Notes under the pieces: model-generated
Databases searched by the model: none
What the model was told of the DNA's origin: nothing
Seen by the model: only the letters and a program-made list of their open reading frames with translations
NCBI GenBank assembly: GCA_025455885.1
Contig: JALOLR010000019.1
Coordinates: 1-52,817 of the forward strand
Source of the DNA: Acidimicrobiales bacterium
GTDB lineage: Bacteria > Actinomycetota > Acidimicrobiia > Acidimicrobiales > Acidimicrobilacustridaceae
Direction: 5' to 3'
Length of the DNA stretch: 52,817 nt
Position numbers and translations under genes: made by a program
In this document: positions 40,917 through 49,739 of the stretch, piece after piece
How positions within the stretch are numbered: position 1 is the stretch's first letter
How the letters are laid out: the number at the start of each line of letters is the position of its first letter

Positions 40917-43900
40917 ATGGGGTGGAGGAACCCGCCGGTGCCGTGGGGCGAGCTGGAGCGACGGTTGGGCGACGGGCCGCGTCCCGCCGGTGGTCGCGCC
41001 GAGCCGTTCTTCCCCGGTGACGGCAGCGACAGCCCGGCGTGGTCGCGGAAGCGCCCGGCCTACGAGCCGCCGGCCGAGCCCGCCCGTCGGCGGGGGGCGG
41101 TGCCCTACGCCGAGCTGCACTGCCACAGCCACTTCAGCTTCCTCGACGGGGCGTCGTCGCCCGAGGCGCTGGCCGAGGAGGCGGTCCGCCTCGGTCTGGA
41201 GGCGTTGGCCGTCACCGACCACGACGGCTTCTACGGGGTGGTGCGCATGGCCGAGGCCGCCCGCGAGCTCGGCCTGCCCACCGTCTTCGGCAGCGAGCTC
41301 ACCCTCGGTCGACGGCGGGTGCCGGTGGGGGAGCCCGACCCGGGGGCGGGCACCGACGAGAGCCACCTGGTGGTGCTGGCCCGCGACCCCCGCGGCTACG
41401 CCCTGCTGGCCCAGGCCATCAGCGACGGCCAGCTCCGCGGCGAGAAGGGCGGCCCGCGCCTCACCCTGGCCGACCTCTGCGGCATCGGCGGCACCGGCGC
41501 GCCGACCGCCGACCGGGGTCACTGGCTGGTGCTCACCGGGTGCCGCAAGGGCGCGGTGCCTGCCGCCCTCGAGGCTGCCGGGCCCAGCGCGGCGGGGCGC
41601 CGCCTCGGCGAGCTGGTCGACGCCTTCGGCCGCGACCACGTGGCCGTCGAGCTGTGGGACCACGGCCACCCCCTCGACTCGGTGCGCAACGACGGTCTGG
41701 CGGCCCTGGCCGTCGCCGCCGGGGTCGACCTCGTGGCCACCACCAACGCCCACTACGCCACCCCGGCCCAACGCCCGTTGGCCACCGCCGTCGCCGCGGT
41801 GCGGGCGCGACGCAGCCTCGACGAGATCGACGGTTGGCTGCCCGCCGCCGCCGGCGCCCACCTGCGCTCCGGGGCCGAGCAGGCCCGCCGGTTCGCCCGC
41901 TATCCGGGAGTGGTCGAACGGGCCGGTGAGCTGGGGCTCGACTGCGCCTTCGACCTGCACCTCGTCGCCCCGGCGTTGCCGCCCTACCCGTGCCCCGACG
42001 GGCTCGACGAGATGGGCTTCCTGCGCCGGCTGGCCGAAGCCGGGGCCGAGCACCGCTACGGGCCCCGCTCCGCCGACCGCGTCCCCGGGGCCTGGGCCCA
42101 GATCGACCACGAGCTCGCCGTCATCGACCAGCTCGGCTTCCCCGGCTACTTCCTGATCGTCTGGGACCTCGTCGAGTTCTGCCGCCGCCGCAACATCTAC
42201 TGCCAGGGCCGCGGGTCGGCGGCCAACTCGGCGGTGTGCTTCGCGCTCGGCATCACCAAGGCCGACGCCGTCCAGCTCGGCCTGCTGTTCGAGCGGTTCC
42301 TGTCCCCCGAACGCGACGGCCCACCCGACATCGACGTCGACATCGAGTCCGGCCGGCGCGAGGAGGTCATCCAGTACACCTACGAGCGCTACGGGCGCCG
42401 CTACGCCGCCCAGGTCGCCAACGTCATCACCTACCGGGGTCGCTCGGCGGTGCGTGACATGGCCAAGGCCCTCGGCTACGCCACCGGCCAGCAGGACGCG
42501 TGGGCCAAGCAGGTCGACCGGTGGAGCGGGGTGTCGGCCAGCGCCCGCGCCGCCGACTGCGACATCCCCGCCGCGGTGCTCGACCTCGCCGCCCAGATCG
42601 AGCACGCCCCCCGCCACCTCGGCATCCACTCCGGCGGCATGGTCCTGTGCGATCGCCCGGTGGTCGAGGTGTGCCCCGTCGAGTGGGCCCGCCACGAGGG
42701 CCGCACCGTGCTCCAGTGGGACAAGGACGACTGCGCCGCCGCCGGCCTCGTGAAGTTCGACATGCTCGGCCTGGGCATGCTCACCGCCCTGCACCGTACG
42801 GTCGACTTCGTGGCCGGCGCCCACGGCCTCGAGCTCGACCTGGCCACCATCCCCCAGGACGACGCCGTCTACGACATGTTGTGCGCCGCCGACTCCATCG
42901 GGGTGTTCCAGGTCGAGAGCCGGGCCCAGATGGCCACCCTGCCCCGGCTGCGGCCCCGCACCTTCTACGACCTGGTCGTCGAGGTCGCCCTCATCCGCCC
43001 CGGACCCATCCAGGGCGGCTCGGTGCACCCCTACATCCGGCGCCGCAACGGCCTCGAGCCCGTCACCTACCTGCACCCGCTGCTCGAGAACTCCCTGGCC
43101 AAGACCCTCGGCGTGCCCCTGTTCCAGGAACAGCTCATGCAGATGGCCATCGACGTCGCCGGTTTCACCCCCGGCGACGCCGACCAGCTCCGCCAGGCCA
43201 TGGGCTCCAAGCGCAGCCGCGAACGCATGGAGCGCCTGCGCGAGAAGCTCTACGGCGGCATGGCCGAGCGGGGCATCACCGGCGAGGTGGCCGACCGCAT
43301 CTACGACAAGCTCGCCGCCTTCGCCAACTTCGGGTTCCCCGAGAGCCACTCGGTGTCGTTCGCCTACCTGGTGTACGCCAGCTCGTATGCGAAGCGGTAC
43401 TTCCCGGCCGCGTTCTGCGCCGGGCTGCTCGACGCCCAGCCCATGGGCTTCTACGCCCCCCACACCCTCGTGGCCGACGCCCGCCGCCACGGCGTGCAGG
43501 TGCGCACCCCCGACCTCAACGCGTCGCTGGCCGGGGCCTCGCTGGAGTGGGCCGAGGGGGTCGCCGTGGCCTGCCGGTCCGTCGGGGCGCCCGAGGAGAC
43601 CGGGCCCGACCCCCACCCCCCGGCCGACGACGATCCCACCTTGTTGCCCAGGGGCGGGGTCGACGTGGCCCAGCCGGCGCTGCGCCTCGGGCTGGCGTCG
43701 GTGCGCACCGTCGGCGACGACCTGGCCGCCGAGATCGTGGCCGAGCGCCACACCCACGGCCCCTACGCTTCCATGGAGGACCTGGCCCGGCGGGTGAAGG
43801 TGGACCGCAGCACCCTCGAGGCCCTGGCCACCGCCGGGGCGTTCGCCGGGCTCGACGACGGCACCGGCCGGGCTCTCGACCGGCGTCGGGCCCTGTGGGC

Positions 43901-44396
43901 CGCCGGTGCGGTGGCCCAGGGCGGCGCCGATCGGCTGGCCGGGGTGGTCACCGGGGTCGAGGCCCCTCCACTCCCCGGGCTCTCCGACCGCGAGATCGCC
44001 GGGGCCGACCTGTGGGCCACCGGGGTGGCTCCCGACGGCCACCCCACCCGGTTCATCCGCGGCGAGCTCGACCGGCTGGGGGTGGTCACCTCCACCGGGC
44101 TGGCCGCCGTCGAAGCCGGGAGCAGGGTGCTCGTCGGCGGGGTCGTCACCCATCGCCAACGCCCGGCCACCGCCGGGGGCACCACCTTCCTCAACCTCGA
44201 GGACGAGACCGGTCTGGTGAACGTGGTGGTGTCGATGGGGTGCTGGGCCCGCTACCGCCGGGTGGCCCGCACCGCCCCGGCGCTGCTGGTGCGGGGCCGC
44301 CTGGAGCGGGCCGAGGGCGTCACCAACGTCGTGGCCGACAAGCTCGAACCGCTGCCGCTCGCCGCCGGCCTGCCCGCCTCGCGGGACTTCCGCTGA
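40917..44396 (+). CDS. dnaE2: error-prone DNA polymerase III alpha-type subunit DnaE2
   Basis: This is a 1159-residue C-family polymerase. The N-terminal PHP domain starts ELHCHSHFSFLDG (H68). The palm carries PDIDVDIES with D471 and D473, and QGRGSAANSAVCFALG precedes it. Later helix-hairpin-helix (SMEDLARRVKVDRSTLEALATAGAF) and OB-fold parts (TFLNLEDETGLVNVVV) complete the DnaE2 layout. It performs damage-induced mutagenic synthesis with ImuA'/ImuB. ATG 40917 is placed by the promoter; about 55 Pro/Arg-rich residues precede the PHP domain. It lies 5.6 kb downstream of imuB rather than next to it. Confidence 0.95.
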   Translation: MGWRNPPVPWGELERRLGDGPRPAGGRAEPFFPGDGSDSPAWSRKRPAYEPPAEPARRRGAVPYAELHCHSHFSFLDGASSPEALAEEAVRLGLEALAVTDHDGFYGVVRMAEAARELGLPTVFGSELTLGRRRVPVGEPDPGAGTDESHLVVLARDPRGYALLAQAISDGQLRGEKGGPRLTLADLCGIGGTGAPTADRGHWLVLTGCRKGAVPAALEAAGPSAAGRRLGELVDAFGRDHVAVELWDHGHPLDSVRNDGLAALAVAAGVDLVATTNAHYATPAQRPLATAVAAVRARRSLDEIDGWLPAAAGAHLRSGAEQARRFARYPGVVERAGELGLDCAFDLHLVAPALPPYPCPDGLDEMGFLRRLAEAGAEHRYGPRSADRVPGAWAQIDHELAVIDQLGFPGYFLIVWDLVEFCRRRNIYCQGRGSAANSAVCFALGITKADAVQLGLLFERFLSPERDGPPDIDVDIESGRREEVIQYTYERYGRRYAAQVANVITYRGRSAVRDMAKALGYATGQQDAWAKQVDRWSGVSASARAADCDIPAAVLDLAAQIEHAPRHLGIHSGGMVLCDRPVVEVCPVEWARHEGRTVLQWDKDDCAAAGLVKFDMLGLGMLTALHRTVDFVAGAHGLELDLATIPQDDAVYDMLCAADSIGVFQVESRAQMATLPRLRPRTFYDLVVEVALIRPGPIQGGSVHPYIRRRNGLEPVTYLHPLLENSLAKTLGVPLFQEQLMQMAIDVAGFTPGDADQLRQAMGSKRSRERMERLREKLYGGMAERGITGEVADRIYDKLAAFANFGFPESHSVSFAYLVYASSYAKRYFPAAFCAGLLDAQPMGFYAPHTLVADARRHGVQVRTPDLNASLAGASLEWAEGVAVACRSVGAPEETGPDPHPPADDDPTLLPRGGVDVAQPALRLGLASVRTVGDDLAAEIVAERHTHGPYASMEDLARRVKVDRSTLEALATAGAFAGLDDGTGRALDRRRALWAAGAVAQGGADRLAGVVTGVEAPPLPGLSDREIAGADLWATGVAPDGHPTRFIRGELDRLGVVTSTGLAAVEAGSRVLVGGVVTHRQRPATAGGTTFLNLEDETGLVNVVVSMGCWARYRRVARTAPALLVRGRLERAEGVTNVVADKLEPLPLAAGLPASRDFR

Positions 44397-44504
44397 CGGC
44401 GCCTGCGGGTCCTGTACCGACCCGAGCCGGCGCGGTCGAACGGGCTCACCTGTGTCGCCGCCTAGTGTGACGAACCGTCAGCGCACGTCAGGGGGAGCAC
44501 CCAC

Positions 44505-45053
44505 ATGGTCATCGCCGAGGTCATCGACAGCCCGGTGTTCAACGAGACCGGCCTCGACCTGGGGCTGTTGATCCTGCGGGTCGTGATCGGGCTCACCATC
44601 GCCGCCCACGGCTACAACCACATCTTCCGGGGCGGCAAGATCCAGGGCACAGCCGGGTGGTTCGCGTCGCTGGGCATGAAGCCCGGCATCCTGCACGCCT
44701 GGCTGGCGAGCATCACCGAGCTCGTGGGGGGCGTCCTGTTGGTCCTCGGGCTGCTCACCCCGTTCGGCGCCGCCGCCGTGGCCGGCACCATGGCCGTCGC
44801 CTTCGTCACCAACCACCGGAAGAACGGCTTCTTCATCTTCCGTCCCGGTGAGGGCTGGGAGTACGTCAACGTGTTGATGTGCACCGGTCTGGCCCTCGGC
44901 GCCCTCGGCCCGGGCCAGTGGTCACTCGACCACGCCCTCGAGCTCGAGTGGGTGTCCGGGCTGACCGGCTTCGCCATCGCCGCCGTCGGCGGCCTCGGCG
45001 GGGCGGCGCTGCTGCTCGCCGTCTTCTGGCGCCCCGAGAAGAAGCCAGCCTGA
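44505..45053 (+). CDS. DoxX family membrane protein
   Basis: This 182-residue protein has four predicted helices and the DoxX pattern: LILRVVIGLTIAAHGYNHIF, a loop with GTAGWFASLGMKPG, LASITELVGGVLLVLGLLTPF, and AVAFVTNHRKNGFF. DoxX-like proteins are linked to quinone-dependent redox and thiol stress in actinobacteria; the exact role here is unknown. ATG 44505 has AGGGGGAG upstream; TAGTGT at 44463-44468 may be the -10. The transcript should end at the strong hairpin downstream. Confidence 0.87.
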   Translation: MVIAEVIDSPVFNETGLDLGLLILRVVIGLTIAAHGYNHIFRGGKIQGTAGWFASLGMKPGILHAWLASITELVGGVLLVLGLLTPFGAAAVAGTMAVAFVTNHRKNGFFIFRPGEGWEYVNVLMCTGLALGALGPGQWSLDHALELEWVSGLTGFAIAAVGGLGGAALLLAVFWRPEKKPA

Positions 45054-45064
45054 GCCCACCGAAG

Positions 45065-45114
45065 GAACTGTGAGTGAAAGCGTCCGGACAAGCGGACGCT
45101 TTCACTCACAGTTC
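45065..45114. terminator. perfect 22-bp hairpin, bidirectional terminator
   Basis: The arms at 45065-45086 and 45093-45114 are exact reverse complements (core GTGAAAGCGTCCG) with the 6-nt loop GACAAG. It lies between the stops of the convergent DoxX and alcohol dehydrogenase genes, 12 bp from each. It is less GC-rich than its surroundings and symmetrical, so it can serve both strands. A T tract is absent apart from TATTT on the plus side. Confidence 0.8.
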
Positions 45115-45126
45115 GCTATTTGGGCG

Positions 45127-46170
45127 TCAGGGCACCAGGACGGCGCGGCCCTGGAGGGTGCCGCCCACCATCATGCGGTACACGTCGGCGGCCCGTTCGA
45201 GGGGGTACCGCTCGGCGTGCACGTGGAACGAGCCGGTCGCGGCCAGCTCGAAGAGCTCCTGGAGCTCGGTGATCGACCCCCAGTAGGTGCTCTGCACCGA
45301 GCACTCGTAGGGGAACGTGAAGAAGTTCACCGGCAGGGTTCCCCCACCGACCCCCACGATGGTGAGCCGGCCCAGCGGCGCGACGACGGCGGCGGCCAAC
45401 GCCAGGGTGTCGTCGTAGCCGACGATGTCGAGCACGAGGTCGGCTCCCCGGCCGCCGGTCAGGCCCCGGATCTCGGCGGCGGCGTCGGGACCGGCCACGA
45501 CCGTGTGGTCGGCACCCAGGTCGGCGACGAGGGCGAGGGCCGACTCGCGTTGGTCGACCGAGACGACCCTCGTCGGCGACAGCGCCTTGAGGAACTGCAC
45601 GGCGAGGTGGCCGAGGCCCCCGGCCCCGATCACCACCGTCGTCGAGCCGGGCACGAGCCAGGGGAGCGACGCCTTGATGGCGTGGTACGGGGTGAGACCC
45701 GCATCGGTGAGCGGGGCGGCGTCGGCCGGTGCGGTGTCCCCCAGCGGCACCAGGTAGCGCGCCGCCGGGACCAACAGGTACTCGGCCATCCCACCGTCGA
45801 CGCTCAGGCCCGGACCCGACGCCGAGATGTTGCGGCAGTAGTTCTCCATCCCCCGTCGGCAGTTGAGGCACTGGCCGCAGCCCCACGCCCCGAAGACCGC
45901 TACGGGCGCCCCGACCTCCAGCCCGGGGGTGGGGAGCGTGCCGGGGCCGAACGCCTCGATCCACCCGGCGTTCTCGTGGCCGAGCGTCATCGGCGTCTCG
46001 CGGGGCGCCGCCGCGGAGAACTCCATGAGGCTCACGTCGCTGTGGCAGGCTCCCGCCCCACCGACGCGCACCAGCACCTGCCCGGGCCCCGGGTCCGGTT
46101 GGGGCACGTCGTTCAGCGCCGTGGTCTCGTCGACGTCGGCCGACCCGCCGACCAACTGGAACGCCTTCAT
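45127..46170 (-). CDS. zinc-dependent NAD(P)-alcohol dehydrogenase
   Basis: This 347-residue medium-chain dehydrogenase has catalytic zinc ligands C42 (ACHSD) and H65/E66 (GHE), structural zinc ligands C98/C101/C104/C112, and the Rossmann motif VIGAGGLGHLAVQFL. An acidic residue after the next strand (VVSVDQR) favours NAD+. The ADH branch acts on primary alcohols/aldehydes, but the substrate is not clear. ATG 46170 has GGGGGTGG upstream. Convergent with the DoxX gene across the hairpin. Confidence 0.93.
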   Translation of the reverse strand: MKAFQLVGGSADVDETTALNDVPQPDPGPGQVLVRVGGAGACHSDVSLMEFSAAAPRETPMTLGHENAGWIEAFGPGTLPTPGLEVGAPVAVFGAWGCGQCLNCRRGMENYCRNISASGPGLSVDGGMAEYLLVPAARYLVPLGDTAPADAAPLTDAGLTPYHAIKASLPWLVPGSTTVVIGAGGLGHLAVQFLKALSPTRVVSVDQRESALALVADLGADHTVVAGPDAAAEIRGLTGGRGADLVLDIVGYDDTLALAAAVVAPLGRLTIVGVGGGTLPVNFFTFPYECSVQSTYWGSITELQELFELAATGSFHVHAERYPLERAADVYRMMVGGTLQGRAVLVP

Positions 46171-46227
46171 GTGCCACCCCCAGATCGCCGCGGCCGTGCG
46201 CTGCGGTCGTCCCAGGGTTCTAGCGGA

Positions 46228-46518
46228 TCAACGCAGCGCCTGTCCCAACGCACCGATCGACGCCGCGATGGCGAGGTAGGCGTCGTTGTCGGGTCGCCCC
46301 GATGCCTTGTCGTTCACCTGCTCGGCGAGGAGGCGCAGCTGGGTGGCCACGGACTCGGCCTCGGCCCGGGTGACCTCGTCGCGGTCGGAGCGCAGGAGCG
46401 GGGCGAGCTGCTCGGCCTGGAGCCGCACGGCGGTCGCCCCTTCGACGGCACCGAGGCGCTCGCCGAGCACGGCTCGGGCGGTCTCGGTGACGAAGCGGAC
46501 GCGTTCGGCCGGGTGCAC
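46228..46518 (-). CDS. small helical hypothetical protein
   Basis: This 96-residue protein is almost entirely helical and charged (RVRFVTETARAVLGERLGAV, DEVTRAEAESVATQLRLLAEQV). No domain is recognised. GTG 46518 has a weak AAGG upstream. It lies 39 bp after the PEBP lipoprotein gene on the same strand and may be cotranscribed with it. Codon use fits its neighbours. Confidence 0.6.
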   Translation of the reverse strand: MHPAERVRFVTETARAVLGERLGAVEGATAVRLQAEQLAPLLRSDRDEVTRAEAESVATQLRLLAEQVNDKASGRPDNDAYLAIAASIGALGQALR

Positions 46519-46557
46519 GTCGAGAGCCTTGCACGCCGGGAGCGGCGCCGACCCTCG

Positions 46558-47202
46558 TCAGCCTCGTCGCCGGTAGGTCCCGGTGAGCACCGCGGCGCTG
46601 GTCGACTCCGCCCCGACGACGCCGAGGGCCTCCTCGGCCGAGGTCGACTCGCCGATGCCCGACGGCTCCGCCAGGGCGTAGAGCGTGAACTCGTAGGTGT
46701 GGGTCTCGCCTGTCGGGGGGCACAGCGGCTCCCAGGCTGCGTCACCGGCGGTGTTGCGGCCCGTCACCGCCCCGGGCGGGGTCGCGTCGGCAGGGATCTG
46801 GGCCCCGCTGGGGTCGATGCCCGCCACGACCCAGTGGACGCGTCCCGCGGCGTCGGGGTCGGTGGCGATCACCACCAGCTCGGCGGCGCCGGGGCTGCCC
46901 CCGACGGTGATCGGCGGCGACTCGCCGGCACCGTCGCAGCTGTACGTGGTCGGGATCGGCTCTCCCGGCGCCCACGCCGGCGAGACGATCGAGAGCCCGA
47001 TCGGCGTCAGCGGTGCGGTGGTCGTCGTCGTGGTCGACGACCGGCGGGGTGGTGCGGTGGCGCCCGGAGCCGGGTCGCGCAGCTCGCGACCGCTGGTCCC
47101 ACAGCTCGTGGCGAGGACGGCCACCGCGAGGCCCGCCGCGACGGTCAGGGCCCACCGGGCGCGGCGGGGGCCGGGACGACGGGAGGCCGGTGAGGGAGCC
47201 AT
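46558..47202 (-). CDS. YbhB/PEBP-like lipoprotein
   Basis: This 214-residue protein has a basic N-terminus and hydrophobic segment ending ATSC (a weak lipobox), a Pro/Thr linker with a poly-Thr run, then a PEBP (Raf kinase inhibitor-like) domain: PTTYSCDGAGESPPI, VVIATDPDAAGRVHWVVAGI and ETHTYEFTLYAL. These are the ligand-pocket motifs of the family. Bacterial PEBPs have no settled function. ATG 47202 stands eight bases after TAGTCT. It is divergent from mca. Confidence 0.86.
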   Translation of the reverse strand: MAPSPASRRPGPRRARWALTVAAGLAVAVLATSCGTSGRELRDPAPGATAPPRRSSTTTTTTAPLTPIGLSIVSPAWAPGEPIPTTYSCDGAGESPPITVGGSPGAAELVVIATDPDAAGRVHWVVAGIDPSGAQIPADATPPGAVTGRNTAGDAAWEPLCPPTGETHTYEFTLYALAEPSGIGESTSAEEALGVVGAESTSAAVLTGTYRRRG

Positions 47203-47210
47203 GGGGGCCG

Positions 47211-47256
47211 AGACTACGACCGCCCCGGTGGCGGGCCGGGCCCACCCCGATAGTTT
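47211..47256. promoter_or_regulatory. compact divergent promoters of the PEBP gene and mca
   Basis: TAGTCT on the minus strand (47216-47211) lies eight bases before the PEBP ATG. TAGTTT on the plus strand (47251-47256) lies six bases before the mca ATG. Only 34 bp separate the -10 boxes, so the two polymerases would compete for overlapping upstream DNA. Confidence 0.5.
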
Positions 47257-47262
47257 CGGTCC

Positions 47263-48114
47263 ATGGCCGACCGCTGTCTGCTCTCCGTGCACGCCCACCC
47301 CGACGACGAGGCGTCGAAGGGCGCCAGCACGGTGGCCAGGTACAAGGCCGACGGGGTCCGCACCGTGCTGGTCACCTGCACCGGGGGCGAGGAGGGCGAC
47401 ATCCTCAACCCCGCCATGGACACCCCCGAGGTCCGCGAGCGCCTCGCCGACGTGCGCCGCGCCGAGCTCGACCTGGCCGCCCGGATCATCGGCTACGACG
47501 AGGTGATCCTCCTCGGCTACCGCGACTCGGGCATGCCCGACAGCGAGGCCAACGCCCGACCGGAGGCCTTCGCCAACGCCGATCTCGACGAGGCCGTGGC
47601 CCGGCTCGTCGAGATCATCCGTCGGGAGCAGCCCCAGGTGATCCTCACCTACGGCGACGAGCAGAGCCACTACCCGCACCCCGACCACCTCCGGGTGCAC
47701 GACATCTCGTTGCCGGCCTTCGCGCTGGCCGGCGACGCCGCGTACCGCCCCGATCTCGGTGCGCCCTTCACACCGCTGAAGCTGTACTACTCGGTCTGGT
47801 CCCGGGCCCGCATCGAGGCCATGCACGAGAAGTTCCTCGAGCTCGGACTCGAGTCGCCGTTCGGCGAGGGGTGGTTCGACCGGCCGAGCCAGGACGACCG
47901 CATCACGACCTCCGTGCCGATCGACGACTACCAGGACGTGCGGCTCGAGGCGCTCCTGGCCCATGCCACCCAGGTCGATCCCACGTCGCCGTTCTGGTTC
48001 GGGCTGCCTCGTGAGGTCGCCCGCAAGGTGCACCCCTTCGAGGACTACATCCTCGCGGAGTCCCGGGTGCCCACCGACCTCCCCGAGAGCGACCTCTTCG
48101 CCGGGATCTCCTAG
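47263..48114 (+). CDS. mca: mycothiol S-conjugate amidase
   Basis: This 283-residue PIG-L-fold enzyme has VHAHPDDEASKG (H12, D14, D15), VTCTGGEEGDILNP, LLGYRDSGMPDS, and YPHPDHLRVHD as the second zinc motif. The long C-terminal region (KLYYSVWSRARIEAM) fits Mca rather than the shorter MshB. It cleaves mycothiol conjugates during detoxification. This implies that the organism makes mycothiol. The start is probably leaderless. Confidence 0.9.
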   Translation: MADRCLLSVHAHPDDEASKGASTVARYKADGVRTVLVTCTGGEEGDILNPAMDTPEVRERLADVRRAELDLAARIIGYDEVILLGYRDSGMPDSEANARPEAFANADLDEAVARLVEIIRREQPQVILTYGDEQSHYPHPDHLRVHDISLPAFALAGDAAYRPDLGAPFTPLKLYYSVWSRARIEAMHEKFLELGLESPFGEGWFDRPSQDDRITTSVPIDDYQDVRLEALLAHATQVDPTSPFWFGLPREVARKVHPFEDYILAESRVPTDLPESDLFAGIS

Positions 48115-48149
48115 CGCGCCCGGTCGGCTCGACCAGGCGCCCCGAGACC

Positions 48150-49112
48150 GTGTCCCGCCAGCCCCGGAGCGCCGGCGTCGCCGTGCTCGGCGCGGTGCTC
48201 CTCCTCGTCGCCGGGGCGTCCGTCTCCCTGGCCGTCGGGGCGTGGTGGCTACGCGCCGAGGTGCTCGACCCCGATCGATGGACGGCGACGTCGGCGCTGG
48301 TCGTGGCCGACCCGGATGTGCGCGCCGACCTCAGCGCCGAGCTGGCCGACCGGATCGTGGCGGCGGTCCGCCTCGAGGAGGTCCTGGGGCAGACCCTGCC
48401 CTTCCCGCTCGGGCTGCTGGCCGACCCGCTCGCCGAGGGGGCCGCCGAGCTGGTGGCCGCGGCCACCGAGGCCGGCGTGGCCACGCCGGCGTTCGCGGGG
48501 GTGTGGGAGAGCGCCAACCGGGCCGCGTGGTCCGAGCTGCTGTCGGCCCTGCGTGACGACGGCCGGCTCACGTCCGTGGTCGACGGGGCGCTCACGCTCG
48601 ATCTCGAGCGGTCGTTGACGTTGGTGCGCGACGAGCTCGTCGACGCGGGCGTGCCGGGGATCGACGCCCTCGACTTCTCGGGGGTCGACACGCGGTTCGT
48701 GCTGGTCGACGAACCCGAGCTCGACCGGCTCCGCCAGCTGGTCCAGGCGATCGACGTTGCCGTCATCGTGTTCCCGGTCGTCGCCATCGTGCTCACCGGG
48801 ATCGGCTTCGTGCTGTTGCGACGGGTCGGCCCGGGGCTGGTCGCCGTCGGCGCGGGCATGGTGCTCGGGGCGGTCACGGCCCTGGCGGTGGCCTCACGGG
48901 CTCGTTCGGTGGCCGTCGAGGCGTTCAGCGGAGGCATCCTGGGGCCGGTGGCGGCCGGACGTGTGGTGGACGCCGTCGTGGAAGGGGTCCGCACCCCGTT
49001 CCTCGGGGTCGTCGTCCTGGGTGCCGTGTCCCTGGGTGTCGGCACCGCCGTGTGGGTGGCGTCGGGGCGGCGCCCGTCCGCCGCAGCGCCTTCATCGGGC
49101 CTCGTGCCCTGA
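48150..49112 (+). CDS. actinobacterial membrane protein, unknown
   Basis: This 320-residue protein has one N-terminal helix (about 9-31), a long extracytoplasmic region (about 35-195, with DPDRWTATSALVVADPDVRADLS) and three C-terminal helices. Similar proteins are known only as conserved membrane hypotheticals. GTG 48150 has no clear ribosome site or -10. It lies 35 bp after mca, so cotranscription is likely. Confidence 0.75.
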   Translation: MSRQPRSAGVAVLGAVLLLVAGASVSLAVGAWWLRAEVLDPDRWTATSALVVADPDVRADLSAELADRIVAAVRLEEVLGQTLPFPLGLLADPLAEGAAELVAAATEAGVATPAFAGVWESANRAAWSELLSALRDDGRLTSVVDGALTLDLERSLTLVRDELVDAGVPGIDALDFSGVDTRFVLVDEPELDRLRQLVQAIDVAVIVFPVVAIVLTGIGFVLLRRVGPGLVAVGAGMVLGAVTALAVASRARSVAVEAFSGGILGPVAAGRVVDAVVEGVRTPFLGVVVLGAVSLGVGTAVWVASGRRPSAAAPSSGLVP

Positions 49113-49159
49113 TCGGGGGACTCCGCGGTGTCCCGCCGTCAGGTCGGTCGCTCAACGCG

Positions 49160-49663
49160 CTAGCGGGTCGTCACCTCGATCGGCAGTCGACGATCGGGAC
49201 GATCCGGGTCGTACAGCTCGAGGGTGCCGGGATCGGTGAGCACGACGGTGACCTCGTCGCCGGGTTCCTGGCGGCCGGTGTCGACGAGGGGCGACGGGGT
49301 GGTGGTCGCCCGGTCGGCGAGGTCCGCCGGTTCGGTGCCGGTCGGGACGAGAACCCCCACGACCCGGCGATCGTCGGTCCCCTCGACCCGGATCGCCATC
49401 ACCGACCCCGTCGGCAGCCGGGCCGGGTCGGTCGAGACCTCCGCGGTGTCCTCGCCCCGCTCGCCCAGTGACGCCGTGAGGCCCGACTCGTCGGCGGTGA
49501 CGACGAGTCGGGGTCGCAGGTCGACGGTGGCCACGCCCGGGTCGCCGGTGGCGTCGTCGCCACAGCCCGAGAGCAGCAGGGCCACGACCACCAGCGCGAC
49601 AGCGGGTGGGCCCCACCGCCGGGTCCCCTGGCCGGCAGGGCGGATCCGGGCGGGTCGGGCCAT
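49160..49663 (-). CDS. small lipoprotein, unknown
   Basis: This 167-residue protein has a signal peptide ending LLSGC (about residue 34) and a beta-rich body (RPRLVVTADESGLTASL, GDEVTVVLTDPGTLELYDP) without known domain. It should be anchored to the outer face of the membrane. ATG 49663 lies six bases after CAGACT, a weak version of the leaderless pattern. Confidence 0.72.
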   Translation of the reverse strand: MARPARIRPAGQGTRRWGPPAVALVVVALLLSGCGDDATGDPGVATVDLRPRLVVTADESGLTASLGERGEDTAEVSTDPARLPTGSVMAIRVEGTDDRRVVGVLVPTGTEPADLADRATTTPSPLVDTGRQEPGDEVTVVLTDPGTLELYDPDRPDRRLPIEVTTR

Positions 49664-49739
49664 CGGCCGAGTCTGGCATGGCCGCCGGCTGCCCCCGTGG
49701 TTCCCTCACCGCTCGGGGCCGGCGCCGCCGGCGCCCGGC

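Noticed and set aside
40716-44159. 1147-codon minus-strand frame
   Set aside because: Antisense to dnaE2; no recognisable domain.
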